From contig NC_036458.1 of NCBI RefSeq assembly GCF_002775205.1, forward strand, positions 4,308,560 to 4,372,559: a stretch of 64,000 bases of DNA, given 5' to 3'. Under the pieces are notes generated by a model. The model was not told the DNA's origin. It searched no databases and saw nothing but the letters and a program-made list of their open reading frames with translations. Both the position numbers and the translations under genes were made by a program. Positions 48,301 through 60,900 of this stretch are shown here, in pieces. This DNA comes from Xiphophorus maculatus (Eukaryota > Chordata > Actinopteri > Cyprinodontiformes > Poeciliidae). Numbering within the stretch: position 1 is the first letter of the stretch; each line of letters begins with the position of its first letter.

Positions 48301-51300
48301 GATTTCATTTTGTAGATGTATTTAATAGTTCTGTAAAATTTGACCCAAATGTTGAAGTTTTGTTTCTTTTTTATATGACATATTTTAGAAAGTAAAACTA
48401 ATAGTTTCTCTCTGTTTGTATTAAATCCAGTACAAATTGTGTGCTTGGTATATTTCTTCTAGATTTTGCTATTCATAAATATTAGACAGTGGTATTTGGT
48501 ATTTTGAGCTGTACAGATTTTTAAAAATCACACAAAGAAGCAAACCAAGTGTTTTCAGTTATATTCAGATGAAGAGATGTCATCTTAAGTCTTGACATAG
48601 AAAAGTGTAGAACATGAATTTTCATTTACACACTGCAAAAACACAAAATCTTACCAAGTAAGATCTTATTGGCAAACAAGCTCCTATATTTCCTGAAATG
48701 TTACTTTTAAGTTTTGTCTTATTTTAAGTTTTATTTTAACTGAGGTATTTGCATCAGAATCTAGACCAAAATTACTTGGTCAGATTCAGTTATTTGCAGT
48801 GCAATACATAAGCACACTACATATGCAGCTTACATAGACACACCAACATTTTCGGCACTAACAGAACCCCATAATGAAAGTTTATTTTGGTTTGTAAACC
48901 AGCCTGGCTTCAAATCCACATGAAAGGACGACAAGTTTTCACTTTCAGAAACATTAAAGTTCACCACAAAGAAAATCACAAGACGGCAGAAGAGACAAAA
49001 CTTTTGGTTTGCAGGAAAATAACGAGTTTACAAGGCAAATTAGGAGCAGCATCGGATTTTCTGCTGCCTCACCTGGAGCCTTCACCTGACATCAGGTTCA
49101 AACTGCATATACTTTTATTTATTTAGCTACTTCCTTTCTCTTTTCCACTTCTACCCTGAATATTTGTGACACTGGGTTTATCAGGGAATATTAGACAACA
49201 GAAAAATAACAATGCAAATTAGAAAATAACTGCCAAGGTTAAAAGATCCACATATGATAAACAATTTCATAGGTTTTGTTGTGACACCAATTGTTATGTT
49301 TTGTGTTTTGTCTTTTTTGAATGTGTCCATTTTAATGTATACCTGTTTGTTTGGTCATTTTATTTTTGTATTATTATTCATTGTATTATCTGGTTATATG
49401 TTTTGAAGATATATACCACTCCTTGCTTTTAGTTAGTCTGTAATGTTTGTTGTACATGCATTAACTGGTGAATTAAAATAAAATAAAAAAGGTGTTTCAA
49501 AAACCATTTGACTCAGAAATAATAATATTTTATTTGACCTCTAAATAAGAAATTTTAACAGTTGCATTGGTTTTGAAACGCTTAGTTGAAATAAAGAAAT
49601 ACAGTGAAAAAGGTAAAAAGGAAAAGACTTTGCAATATTAAAATAAAGCCTAGAGATGGAGTATCAGATGTTAAAAGAACATCTGGAGGAATTAAAGCAT
49701 CTTATCTACAGAGTTTTGCACAATAATTTTTATTTATTTACATTATGTTCTACATTCTCACACAATTTGGTGGATCTGGCCATGCAGCATAAAAAGTTCA
49801 TATCCAGGTTTGAAGGAAAATGCTAACTTCTCCTTTAAGTTTGCAGAAAAAAAACTATTAAAACATTACAATTTAAAAGATGTAAGAATGATTGCACACG
49901 CTCACCGTTTGATTTCCCTGCAACGCCCTGTGGATACGCGCCCTGTCCAAGCGCAGCAGCTGCTGGGATGTGAGAAAAAGAGAAAAACGTACAAGTTAAC
50001 ACCCAAAATTAAAACTCACCTTCGAATCAGAATTAAATACATCTAAAGACTAACCACTAAGTTTTCCAGCAGCACCTCCCAGATAAGCGCCCTGTCCTAA
50101 ACCTGTGAGAAAAACACGAGAAATATTTCGCAACGGTTACTGAAACTGCTGAAGAGGAGAGAAACTTCCTGTGAGGAAGGCCAGACGTTACCTGCGCCGT
50201 AACCTGCAGCGCCCAGATAGTTTCCTGCTCCTCCGATGTAACCTGCAGACAAACCAAGGAAAGAAAGAAAAAACTCAGTTTGTGCCGTTAGTTCACCTGG
50301 AGGACTGGAGTCAGTCTGGAGTTTCTCTAAACAGAGAGAGAAATGCGACAGAAAACATAAACTGTCTGCAAGTTTGTTTGGAAGAAAAATGTTTTATTTG
50401 CAGTTTCTGCGCCAGGTGGAAACTTTCCTGGAATAAATCCAGAGAGTCCAAAAACTAAAATGTGAGAAATACATAAAACAATCATTTGGAAGATAAACAG
50501 ACAAAACAGGCCCACAGATCCTGCGCCATATTTAATAGTCGGCATAACTTGCTTTGTTTCTGTTGTGTCTTTTAGCCACAGATTCACTGGGGAGTTTGTT
50601 GATGAAAATTTCAACCTTAGTCTCATCTGATGAAATCACGTTTCCGGTTAAATTCCTTGTAGCATTTAGCAAATTCCACTTTTACTTTTATAATGGTAGG
50701 AAAAATCTTTTGTTCTTGTTGTTCTTTCACCCAAATACAACAGAGTTTTAGGGCCATGCTGACGAGAAATAGAAGACAGAAGCTTTACCAAAGGTAAAAA
50801 AAAAAGAAAAACATCAGTTTTATTCTCCTTTAGGTTTCAAAACTTTACCTCCATCCTTGATGAAGACTGTTTTTTCAGGTAGTTACGTTTGTATTTCTCA
50901 CCATCCAAGGAAGGTAATAGGAAAGTTATTTACACAGCATTAAAAAGAAGAAAGAGGACTGAGAACAGAACCCTGAGGGACGCCATATTGTAATGTTTCT
51001 GCTGCTGAAGGAAAAAGAATATTAAATACACCGGCATATTGACGCATATTAAATATAAGATAATAGGATTGTTATATGAGGGTGAATTTGATCTACAAAA
51101 ACATGAAAATGGTGGAAAAAGATGAAGCTTTTCTCTTACTTGCCGCCTGCGTATCCCTCTCAGTCTGCTCTGGCAAACGAAGAGGTTTTGACTTTCTGCT
51201 TACATGTCCAGCGATAGGAAGGAGTCTGGCATCTTCTTGAGTAAAACCGCCAACTTCCTGCTCCTCTCTGGTTAAGGTGACGCCCAAACTTTGGGTCCTG

Positions 51301-54300
51301 ATCGGATCGTAGCGCTGGGATCCGTCTCTGACCCTGATTTTGTCTTGAGCCAGACGTCTCTGGAGGTCCTGACTGCTTTCTGGTGCAGTTAAAGGACTGA
51401 TGTCTGCTTGACGTTGCACGGGGAAGAAAACATCGCTTCTGCCATCTTGACCTTGTGCAGGAAGATTTTTACACCCGAAGCGTTTCCCAGCTTTGACCTC
51501 TGAAGGATTAATGCCCAACATTTCTGGCAAACCAGCAGGAGCTCCACAGTTTGTAACGTCTTGATTTGCCGTTTCTCTGGGATTGTGAAGTCCAGAATTG
51601 TAGGAATCCAGACTTTTGACGTCTCGATCAACAGGAAGTTGTCTATTCATACCTGCGCCTGCCAGCATGGCCTCATGACCTCCAAGTTCATATTTTCCAC
51701 CAAGAATTTTATTCTGTTTATCAAGAGGAAATGAAGGTCTGAGATTTGACGACGGCATGCTCGGATTGAGTCGTTTGACTTCGATTCTTGCGTGAATTCT
51801 GGGAACAGTCGGACCGAATGCGTTGCTTCTCCTCAGCGATTGTTCTCGCTCTCCAAGCATTTCATCTACAGCTCTGATCTTTTCTCTTTTAAGATCCTGA
51901 GCTGCTTGTGCCAGACTCGCCCCTTCAGGTCCACCCAAATCTGCCGCAGACACACCTGGCAGAGAAATATCATCATGCGTTCACAACTTCCTGTTTGGAC
52001 AGTCGGCGCGTTTCCTGCAGAGGGAGACACACTGACCGTCCTGGTATTTGAACAAGATCTGATTTTTTTAAAATGCTAATAGGTGACGCTAAACTCCTCC
52101 TTCACACAACAATCAGTGCTTTTGTGGTATGAAGTTAGTTTAGTTGGAAAATCCAGTTTTCTTTTGATTTTTAGAAAATTGTGAATCAAGAGAGGAAGAA
52201 AACTTTAAGATTACAGCATTATAACCCAACCTGAGCCAAGAAAAAGACAACTTGTGAGTCGGACAGACAACTCATTCACAAAGCCCAACAAACACCTACT
52301 GCATAATGATGCATTTTATTCGTTTATATATTTCGTTATAATGAATAAACTCTTTAGGCACAATTTCTTTTAACTGTTAAAAAAATACATGAAGAGATGG
52401 ATGAATGGATGGAGTTCAACAATACTTCTGAGAAATTGTAGATTTTTGTTTAAAAGGGTTTTTTATTAGACGAAAGTGTAACGTGAAGTTTAATGTATTT
52501 AAACTTTAATGTATTTATGTTTTGCAATTGTTATGAGGCCACAGATAATTATAGCTAATCAAAGGAAATTCACTGTTGTGATCCACAGCTGTCAGTGTTT
52601 TGGTTTTCTTTTATGTTCCTCTTTAATTACTACTGGGTTTATTATTGTTGGAAAAGGTCTTGCCATATTTAGTTATTATTACCAGTAAGGTTTTGCCATA
52701 TAGGTTTGTTGTTATTGTCACCAAGGTTTTGCCATACTGGTTTGTTATTCTTATTATTACCATTAAGGTTTTGCCATATAGGTTTGCTATTGTCATTAAA
52801 GTCTTGCCATATTTCTTCATTGTTATTGTCTCTAAGGTTTTGCCATATAAGTTTGTTATTATTACCATTAAGGTTTTGCCATATTGGTCAGGAAAACAGA
52901 TATTCAAGAAGGAAGAAACTCAAAAGGAATTTGAATTACATACGCACAAAATACTAGGCCGTCTTAAGAGAATTAAATCCAAATGTACAAGGAAATGAAC
53001 ACAAAAATAAACCAAGAAACTGAACACAATATGGCAAAACCTTAATGGTAATAACAATTAAACAATTATAGCAAGTTGTTAATAGGGTTAGACCCTTTCT
53101 ACCCGTAGTAAATTCAGAGGTAACTAGAGAGGAACACAAAGAAAACCCCAAAATACAATCAGTTTGGCAGAAGATAACAAAATACAAGTATTTTACACAA
53201 AATTACCAAAAAAATTTACGTTTTCTAACCCCACATGTCTGTTTTAAGCTGCAGCATCCACACATTCATCAACGCCAATGCAAACATGCAGAAGACATTC
53301 AAACGTGTTCAAACAGCAGCAAACAGCAGTCAGGTTATGGCAAATAGATGTGATTTTCTTTTCAAATAAAAGCAGTAATTCAGTTTGAGGAAAAAACAGA
53401 ACGATAAATTTATGTGTAAGTGATGCATAAAGATAAAACAAAGAAACATTGAGATTATTGTATCCCCTAATTGATAGAATACCTCAGTAAAACTTTAAAT
53501 CAAAGCAGATATGACAGATTTCTGTTTACACCTACATTAGTTATACTGACTGTACACATTGGTAACAGAAAACATTAGCTGCAGAAAACCATTGCACCAC
53601 AAGGAAAATGCTCCAATTTCAGGAACTTGGGGTAAAAGTGGAAGATATTGGAAATTGTGTTTGTATAAAAAAGGCCATAAATTACAAAGCAGGTGCAGAG
53701 GATGAGGGTTCGGTACTAACCTGGCCGTACTCCTTGGTACCCAATGCCAGGGAAAGCTCCATATCCTGGCAAAGAAGACAAACCAATATCTCAAACTTAA
53801 ATAAGGCAAGCTGTTTTGCTAAATAATTGTGGAAGAAGCAAAGCATTTATTTACCTGGAAGTTGGCCGAGGCCTGCACCATACACTGGAAAGTCACAAGA
53901 AAGAAAAAGTTGAAATCTGATTTAAAAGATGGATAAAATATTTCCTGATTGAACTCTGTGACGTTAAACACAAAGACTAAATATTTTTGTTTTGTTTTGG
54001 TGAAATGCAACAGAGACATAAAAGCAGAAGCTCAGGTTTCAGTGGTTTTACATCTTCCATAAACAGTTTCCCATCAATTAAAAAAACAACAACCACCAAA
54101 GAATATCAAAATTTAACCATTATGTGAGTGAGCGTTCGAATCAAATGTGTCAAACTTAAGGTGTGGGAGGCAAATGCAGCCTGTCATAGCTCATTATGTG
54201 ACCCAAAACAGAACCTTCAAGATAACAATCATATGATTAAATCTAATTTTATCAATCAAATCAAAGCTGTTTGATCAATCTGAAAAGATATTAAATATTA

Positions 54301-57300
54301 TTTAATTTTAAGAACTTATTGAATGCAGAGACAGCTATTGATAATTTAAAAGTTAGTGGATTTTATGATCTTTATTTGGCCCAAAATAAAATAAGTTAAT
54401 CACTCCTGGTGTAGAACTTAGTTTCTGCTGATCTTACCACGTTTTCCTGCCTGGCCCAGACCCAGTCCCAGTCCGTTGGTAAGCCCAGCATTCAGTCCCA
54501 TTCCTGTTCCCAGACTGGCGCCTGAAATCACAGGAGTGAGTCTTAAATGGAGACAAAAGGGGGAATTTGTGAAAAAGATGGAGGACCACCTACCGTATCC
54601 TGCTGGGGTTCCATATCCACCGGGCTTCAGGCCTCCTCTTCCTCCCAGTCCAAGAGATCTGTATCCTCCTGGAGGCCAGTAGAAACTAACGTTTGTGCCA
54701 TTTGGTTCAATAATTTGACTCAAATAGAGAAAAACTATAATATGACGTTTATTTTGCTTAGACATCAATTTGACCTTATGTAAAATTCCCATTTTGTATG
54801 TTTTTGAACTTCCATTTGGCTCTCAACTGCTTCTGAAAACAGTTTATGTGCTTAAAAAAAAAAACTCCCAGTCGTCTTACGGCAATAAGTCGACGTTTTC
54901 TGGGGTCTGAAAAATGAGCCGTTTCAAAAACTACCAGAATGTTGAGTCCCATTCCACGGCGCTGCACCGTTACCTAGCAACCACTGCCAAGCCCAGCCCC
55001 GTTACCTAGCAACCCAAATATGAGCAGTTAAATCAGCTGATTTAACCACTAAATGCAGCTGTAAAATGTACAAATTAGCTGCCAGCAGCAGCTGATTTGG
55101 ATTGAAAGTGGAAGTACCCCATAAAATAAAAGAAGCTTATAAAAGACAGAAGTGACCAGACTATAAAATATCAACATCTAACTATGATTTTGTGCAAAAA
55201 TTTAAAAAAAATTTAATGAACGTGTTTTGTTTCACTCAGAGACTAATCCAAACCTGTTCAGGAAACCTTTAAAATGAATTATTTTGTGTTGGCTTTGACG
55301 TCTAATAGTACAATCAATAATAAAAATTTGATCTTAACTTACCAACACCAAGATGAGCCGCAGGATAACGTCCAACTGAGATGAAAAAATATACAAATAA
55401 ATACACATAAATGTCTCTTTTTAAAGTTATTAGTTCACATAAAGTGGTTTTAATCTGGAAATAAATAACATACGCCCAGTCTTCATTGCTTTTGTGCCAT
55501 ATCGGTTTCCTACTGCTCCCAGGGCTCCAGTAACTGGCAAGAAAAGGAGACTGAATTTTATTTGGGAACAGTTTTTGGGCATATATGTTTGCAAAATAAA
55601 TCTGCATCAACTAGCGTTTAAAAAAAAAAAAAGCTGCAATACTCATTCTTGACCAGTAGGCGGCGATATTGTCGATATTATAGCATACAATTTTAAAGAA
55701 AGAACTTTTTTCCCATAATGAATGCAAATTCGCCAATAAATAAATAAAAATAAAGAACTGCAACTTATATTGAAAAGTATTTATTTGGTTGGAAGAAGGA
55801 GGTTAAAACTGGGGAGAAAATTTAATTTGTAAATGTTTGTCCAAATGTCGAGAGTTTTGTTGTGTTTTTATGTTTTTGTTTTTATACACAGAAAAATAGA
55901 TGAAGATACTCGAATAAATGGGATAAATGCAGCTTTTATGCTTTAAATTTAAGAGATTAATTGTGAATAGATGATTGGACATAAAGGCTGACCTCCAGGT
56001 TTTACTCCAACTCCTGAAACAGAAATTAGACATTTGTTTAAATTACAAGTTCTTTTCATTTTCTATGTATGTTTCTTTATTTCTTAGTTAAAATGAATAA
56101 ATAAAAAATTTCAGGAATTGCTGTACCTCGAACTGGCAGCGCTCTCCCAAAGGCAACATTTTGAGGACTAACTCCTGGAATATTAAGAATGCATGAATAT
56201 ATAATAACAGAAAAACTTTGCAAACTTCCTATTAAATCACAACAAACAAACAACAAAACAACCAATATGCATATTACTGTGGAAGGATTAACACACGGTG
56301 TACAGAAACCTGCATGTATTATAAAAATGACATTAAAAGAAGACGGCGGATAAAATGCAGCGACTTCGTGGAGCCTTGAAGTTTTTCTTACGATCTGCTG
56401 TCAGATTTTTCCTGCCTTTGATTTGCAGAAAACAGAAAATATGAACCACAGCGACTGGCCGGCAGTCATGGAGCCACATATTCACCGCTTTGTCTTCATC
56501 CTCCTCCGTCTCACAGTCATGATTTTTATCAGGGAGGTGAGAGAAAGTCATTGAAGATGCCGAATCATTAATCAAGTTTTAACTGAAATTAATCCCTCGT
56601 TTCTTCTGTAGGTTTTTGCAAATTCAGCTAATTTCTTGTAGAATATTTAACATCATAGTAATCAGCGGTGAGCAGGATGGTACTCAAGTAAGGGTAACAC
56701 CACTTCAACATATTTTTACTCAAGTAAAAGTCAAAAGTAAACATCTAGAAAGTTACTCAAGTCGGAGTAAAAAAACAAAAATTGGTAAAAAAGTTATTCA
56801 AGTACTGAATGCACTGCAAAACCACAAAGTTTTACCAAGTTTTTTTGTCCAGTTTATAGTGCAAATATATTTCTATGCTTGAAATGAGACTAAACTAACT
56901 TAAAAGTATTTTTTCTGCAAGATATAGGAGTTTTCTTAGCCAATAATTACTTAATATTGATGAATAATTATTAGTTCCACTGACAGATGATTTCACTTTT
57001 AACAGGAAAAATAATCAGCCAATCAAACTAGTACTTTTTTTTGTCAATATTAAACAATTAGTGACTTACAACAAGCTCCTATATTGTGCTAAAAAGTAAC
57101 TTGTAAATTAGTTTTGTTTTATTTAAAGTGTACTGAGATATTTGCATTAGAAACTACTCAAAATATTTGTAAGTTTTTGCAGTGTAACTAATCAAAACAC
57201 CTAATTTAATAATTTAAAATTACATCATCAGACAAACAAAAAAAAAAAGTTAAGTAGAAATTTTGGTATTTTAAAGACCAAAATGACAATAATTTATATA

Positions 57301-57854
57301 AATAGCATAATTACAAAATAAAAGCTTTTTTTCTAGTTAATTTGTTTTATTATAAAACTCATGAGAGAGTTTGATTAAAACAAGCTTTCTGTTCACTCAG
57401 TGTGAATGAGTGAAGTTTTACATTCACACTCAGTAATGAGTAACTAAGTAATCCAGGAACTTTACTCAAGTAAAAGTAAAGAGTACAGAGTAGTATAAAT
57501 ACCCCTACTAAAATGCAATTAGTTACTCAAGTTACTAATTACTAATTCATGTTGCATCTTTTAAATCTAGTCTATGAAACGTTATTCAAAAATACAGAAA
57601 GAAAACAACATTTGAAAAACAAATTAAACTGCTAATATATATATTCTTATTAGTTCACCAACTTTACTACTAAAATCAACAAACTACATCCAAAATAGCG
57701 AGAATTTTGGCCAGTGTGAAATTTAATAAAAAGGTTTTCCGTTTCACTGAATTTCAAAATGTTTGTTGTAATGTTTGTATTTCTCACCTCCTTGCAGAGT
57801 TTGCTGAGCCAGCCAGAGAACCAGTGAAGTCTGCAGCAGAGCGCGGAGCAGCAT
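42310..57854 (-). CDS. cmn: Calymmin/GREP1-like glycine-rich extracellular matrix protein, at least 24 exons
   Basis: Predicted secreted, elastin-like matrix protein. Exons, all phase 1 and GT-AG, in transcript order: 57854-57788 (signal peptide), 56174-56127, 56013-55993, 55533-55474, 55375-55343, 54668-54594, 54521-54438, 53884-53855, 53765-53721, 51955-51140, 50242-50192, 50102-50055, 49962-49906, 48127-48074, 47875-47840, 47744-47685, 47088-47044, 46226-46185, 46014-45958, 44788-44714, 44509-44477, 44385-44347, 42979-42923 and 42314-42310 (last codon and TAA). The total of 1938 bp is divisible by three, giving about 645 residues. Most exons encode 7-28 residues rich in Gly, Tyr, Leu and Ala (GYGNGYGDGYGAG; GLGQGAYLGGAAGK). 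Lys/Ala patches such as LAAESAKTASKYG recall elastin cross-link exons. The naming uses composition plus linkage to paqr4, which is next to the glycine-rich GREP1 locus on human 16p13.3 as I recall it. A true elastin is the main alternative. Some small exons may be missed, and the terminal 5-bp exon is tentative. Confidence 0.68.
43190..44095. mobile_element. Family 3 repeats (CTCAAGTAAAAGTA) around a family 2 core, calymmin-like intron
   Basis: Partial family 3 copies at 43190-43330 and 43540-44095 (agaggtgggtaga, actcaagtaaaagtaaa, agtactcagtaactgatcaaaa) flank a family 2 core at 43395-43515 with two gttgctaggt boxes. Other family 3 copies: 6373-6520, 17525-17960, 22025-22190 and 56660-57545. 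Confidence 0.65.
44990..45930. mobile_element. Family 1 MITE split by about 550 bp, calymmin-like intron
   Basis: The left half at about 44990-45165 carries ttgccaagtatttttgtctgg. The right half at about 45740-45930 carries acttacttgtactttagttttgtcttatttcaagtgta. The intervening sequence has its own 'gcaacactccaggtgtgtttttgatga' style segment and no ORF of note. Confidence 0.6.
51140..51955 (-). CDS. cmn: Unusual 816-bp exon of the calymmin-like gene, unrecognised domain
   Basis: A single open exon of 272 codons, phase 1 at both ends, between an acceptor (tttctctgccag) and donor (caa|gtaag). It starts GVSAADLGGPEGASL and is charged and polar (many Arg, Lys, Glu, Gln, Pro, Ser) with few Gly-Tyr repeats, unlike every neighbouring exon. 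Visible stretches include a predicted helix DLKREKIRAVDEMLGEREQS and a dibasic-rich tail near residues 240-265. I recognise no domain. Its frame and splice phases fit the gene exactly, so it should be part of the same protein rather than an unrelated ORF. Confidence 0.75.
52640..53066. repeat. Minisatellite of aaggttttgccatat units with one inverted unit
   Basis: About eight units of 27-42 bp share aaggttttgccatat followed by a variable TTGTTATTATTACCATT spacer at 52650-52890. A single reverse-oriented unit (atatggcaaaaccttaatggtaataac) is at 53028-53057, 140 bp away. It lies in the intron before the 816-bp exon. Confidence 0.85.
54770..55285. mobile_element. Family 2 MITE, reverse orientation, calymmin-like intron
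   Basis: Runs from gtatgtttttgaacttccatttgg through two gttacctagcaacc boxes (54970, 55000) to gactaatccaaacctgttcagga. Confidence 0.7.
56660..57545. mobile_element. Family 3 repeat interrupted by a family 1 MITE, calymmin-like intron 1
   Basis: Family 3 sequence (aagtaagggtaacaccacttc ... ttcaagtactga) stops at about 56811. A family 1 MITE (CACTGCAAAACCACAAAG ... TTTTTGCAGTG) occupies 56812-57184, and family 3 resumes (taactaatcaaaacacc) to about 57545. Clear nested insertion. Confidence 0.7.
57788..57854 (-). CDS. cmn: Signal-peptide exon of the calymmin-like gene
   Basis: ATG at 57854 opens a 22-residue hydrophobic leader (MLLRALLQTSLVLWLAQQ, then TLQG) and ends in a clean phase-1 donor (G|gtgag). 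This is the usual first-exon structure of secreted matrix proteins. A TATATATA box lies about 70 bp upstream on the same strand, supporting this as the true start. Confidence 0.8.
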
Positions 57855-57923
57855 GATGGAGCCGGCTGGGAGAAAGAGACAGAAAAACGGACAGAAAGCT
57901 GCAGCAGAGACATCCTCACCTCC

Positions 57924-57931
57924 TATATATA
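57924..57931 (-). promoter_or_regulatory. TATA box of the calymmin-like gene
   Basis: TATATATA on the minus strand, 70-77 bp upstream of the start codon. The predicted transcription start is near 57898, giving a short leader of about 45 nt. The surrounding 60 bp is moderately GC-rich. Confidence 0.55.
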
Positions 57932-57939
57932 CACCGGGT

Positions 57940-60900
57940 TTCCCCAACAACACTCCTACTGCTGCCTGACGCCTCCAACCGGGTCGTTGTTTCCATAAGC
58001 TGAGGGTCCATATGCAAAAACACAAAAGTATTTTTGTCTTGTTTATACTGAGAATATCTTAGAGATTTTTGTCTCCAGTCCACCAATAAAAACTAATTCA
58101 GATCCACAAAACAGCTTACTAAAGGAAACTGTTTGTAATATTGCAGAACTGCCAATTTATTTATATTTTTAAGCTTTAAAAGTAAAGAAAAACATAAAAC
58201 TTTTGAGAATATAGGACAAACACATTTTCTTCAATATGCTAATAAAGATTATTTTCCAAACAAATGACCAAAAAAACAGATATAAAAATAGATTACTGGT
58301 ACATTTTGTCACTCTGTTGTGAAAATTAAATACATTTTTCCATGAATAAAAGGAAAAACTGCCAAAATCTGCATTTGTTATTACATAAGCAGGTAAAAGC
58401 AAAACCACAGACACCCAGTACTTAGAAACCACAGCCACCAGGAAAAAAATAAAATCCACAGATACTTGAAGTTGACTAAAACTGCATAAAATAACAGTTA
58501 AAACACTAAATATACCTCAACATGCATTAATACAAATAGCGCTAGCGCAGAAGCTAACATCAAACCAAATAAACCAAAATGTTTCTGAAAATTGGACTGA
58601 AATTGAGTGAAAGTTGCCAAGACTGAATAAAAAAACTAATTCTGGCTCTTAAATCGGTCAGTTAGAAACATGACTTTTACCAAATTTGACTTCATTTTCG
58701 ATACTTTTTATATTTTCTTCTCATTATTTTGTCTTTAATCTCTTAAAAAACATTTGAAACTTATAACGCAACTGACTTTTTTTTTCTCTATCGCTGATTT
58801 TGGAGATCTGCAGTCCAGCAGTACGGAGCTCCAATTGTGCCACAATTTCTATGAATAAGCCTTTGTAAAAGGTGAAAGGTCACAGATAAGATACAAGATT
58901 CATCTGAGATATTTTATAGGGTTTTTTTTTTTCAAAGTGTGTTGAGAACAAACTCATTTTGACACAAATTAAAAACATTTTTTTATTTTAGCTGCTTCTT
59001 GTCCTGTTTTAATACTTTTACCTGTTTTTCTGGTTCTACTTCATCATCGCACCTGTTAGGACAAAAAACTAAATAAACAGGACTCTCTAAATATTGAGGT
59101 AAGAAATTAAGTGGAAAGAAAGTGACATCATATATTATATTTGTGTGCTAACCTTAGGGAGCAATTAGACAGATAAACATGATGCAATGAATGTTTATAG
59201 GAAGGAAACGGGCCTCATTAAAAAGCAATTTTACACAGTTTCCTTTGGGGAAAAAATGGGCTCTCTAACATAAATAAGTCCATCAGACAAAAAGCACAGT
59301 TCAAAATCACAAAAACTTACCAAATAGTTTTGGTTTATTTTAGGAGAAAATGTGTTAGTTCACTTGAAATAAGTCAAAACTAACTCAAAAATAACTTTTC
59401 ATGAAGATAACTAGCTTGTTTGAGTCAATAATTCCTTAATATTGGTGAAAAACTTATAACCAGATATTTTCCCCATTTTATATGTGAAATAATCAGCCAA
59501 TGGAACTAGTCATTTTTAATCAATTTTAAGCAAATATTTACTTAAAACAATCTATTTATGTAGTTTGTCTTATTTTAAGTGTATTAAGACATTTGTACTA
59601 GAAACTCAACAGAAATACTTGGTAGGACTTTGTGTTTTTGCAGGCAGTATGGACGGCCTTTATGATCCTCTTTATGTTATGCTGTGGTGGGTCCTGTCAG
59701 CCATTTCTTAACGTAAAGTTTATGTCTTAAATTTGTGCACAGCAGCACTGAATGCAAACTATAGAACCGCATATTATGATTTACCGCAGAGGGAAGGCAG
59801 CTGGAAAACGTTCGCCACATGTGCGGACCACCGCATCGTCTTCCCTGGTGGTACCGAGAACAAGACAATAACACAACCCCCGTCTGACTCACCACTCCTT
59901 CATCCATGATTCACCTCTAAACATTCGTCTGTCTGCGTCTGCCTCGGCTACAAGAGGTGGGTCAGCTTTCTGGAAGACGTCGGAGCTTCGAGATGGACAT
60001 TAAAAAGGATAGAAGAGGGAAAAAATGTGATTATGTTCAAATTCTGCTGGCTCGTTTAGCTGATGTCAAGTTGCTTTTAATGGCACAGACTTAATGTTTG
60101 AGAATAACCTGTACATATCAAAATTTGGCTAAAGTGAAGGTTTTAGAAATGCTGCCAAAATACAAAATATTACCAAGTATTTTTGTAAAGTTTCCAGTGA
60201 AAATATTTTTAGTACACTTGAGATAAGACAAAACCAACTTATAATTTACATTTCAGCTTGTTTTAAATCAATAATTCCTTAATATTAAAGAAAAATTACT
60301 AGTTTCACTTCTAACAAATACTTTAAACTTGAAATATGTTACTTTGATTTTAAAAGCATTTTTTAACATATCTGATCAAACTGTAACCTGTAGTGACAGT
60401 TTGCTATGAGACAGATAATCTGTGGAAAGATTGACATCCTCCTCCTTCTTCTTGAGTTACTATTGCCATCTGAATGAACCAATCAAAAACAAGCAATCAG
60501 AATCAGGAGGCGGGTCTTAGTGTTGCCTATCATCTTCATGAATGTGCTGCTAAATGTGCCAATGCTGGAGAAACAACTCACCGTTACAGGAAAACCATTT
60601 ATTTGCCGTCATTGGGAGATAAGTAGAATTAGGGTTCACAACAAGCTATGCTAGCTGCAGCTTAGTAGAGAGTAAGGGGAAAGCAGAGCACTTCACAGAG
60701 GGTGATTGACAGCACAAAATAAGTCTTAGATAATGAAATTCAAATGCCTCTTGTCACTTTAAATCCAAATAAGTTGTTAATAGCCATGCCCCCCTTACTC
60801 CATGTTTACACTTGCATAAAAATGGCTACAAACAGACACGCAATTATACAACCGTACATCTTTGAAAATCAGAAGTGGGGCCACCTGCACAACCAACAAA

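Noticed and set aside
52623-52998. ORFs on both strands through the ttgccatat minisatellite
   Set aside because: Low-complexity repeat translation in a calymmin-like intron.
54418-54792. 124-codon minus-strand ORF with GLGLGLGQAG
   Set aside because: It spans two real glycine-rich exons (54594-54668, 54438-54521) and the intron between them. Clear splice sites make the exon model preferable to a single ORF.
56379-56402. Possible extra exon of the calymmin-like gene before a gtaag donor at 56378-56382
   Set aside because: With the preceding acceptor the phase-1 frame runs into TGA, so it cannot be a coding exon of this gene.
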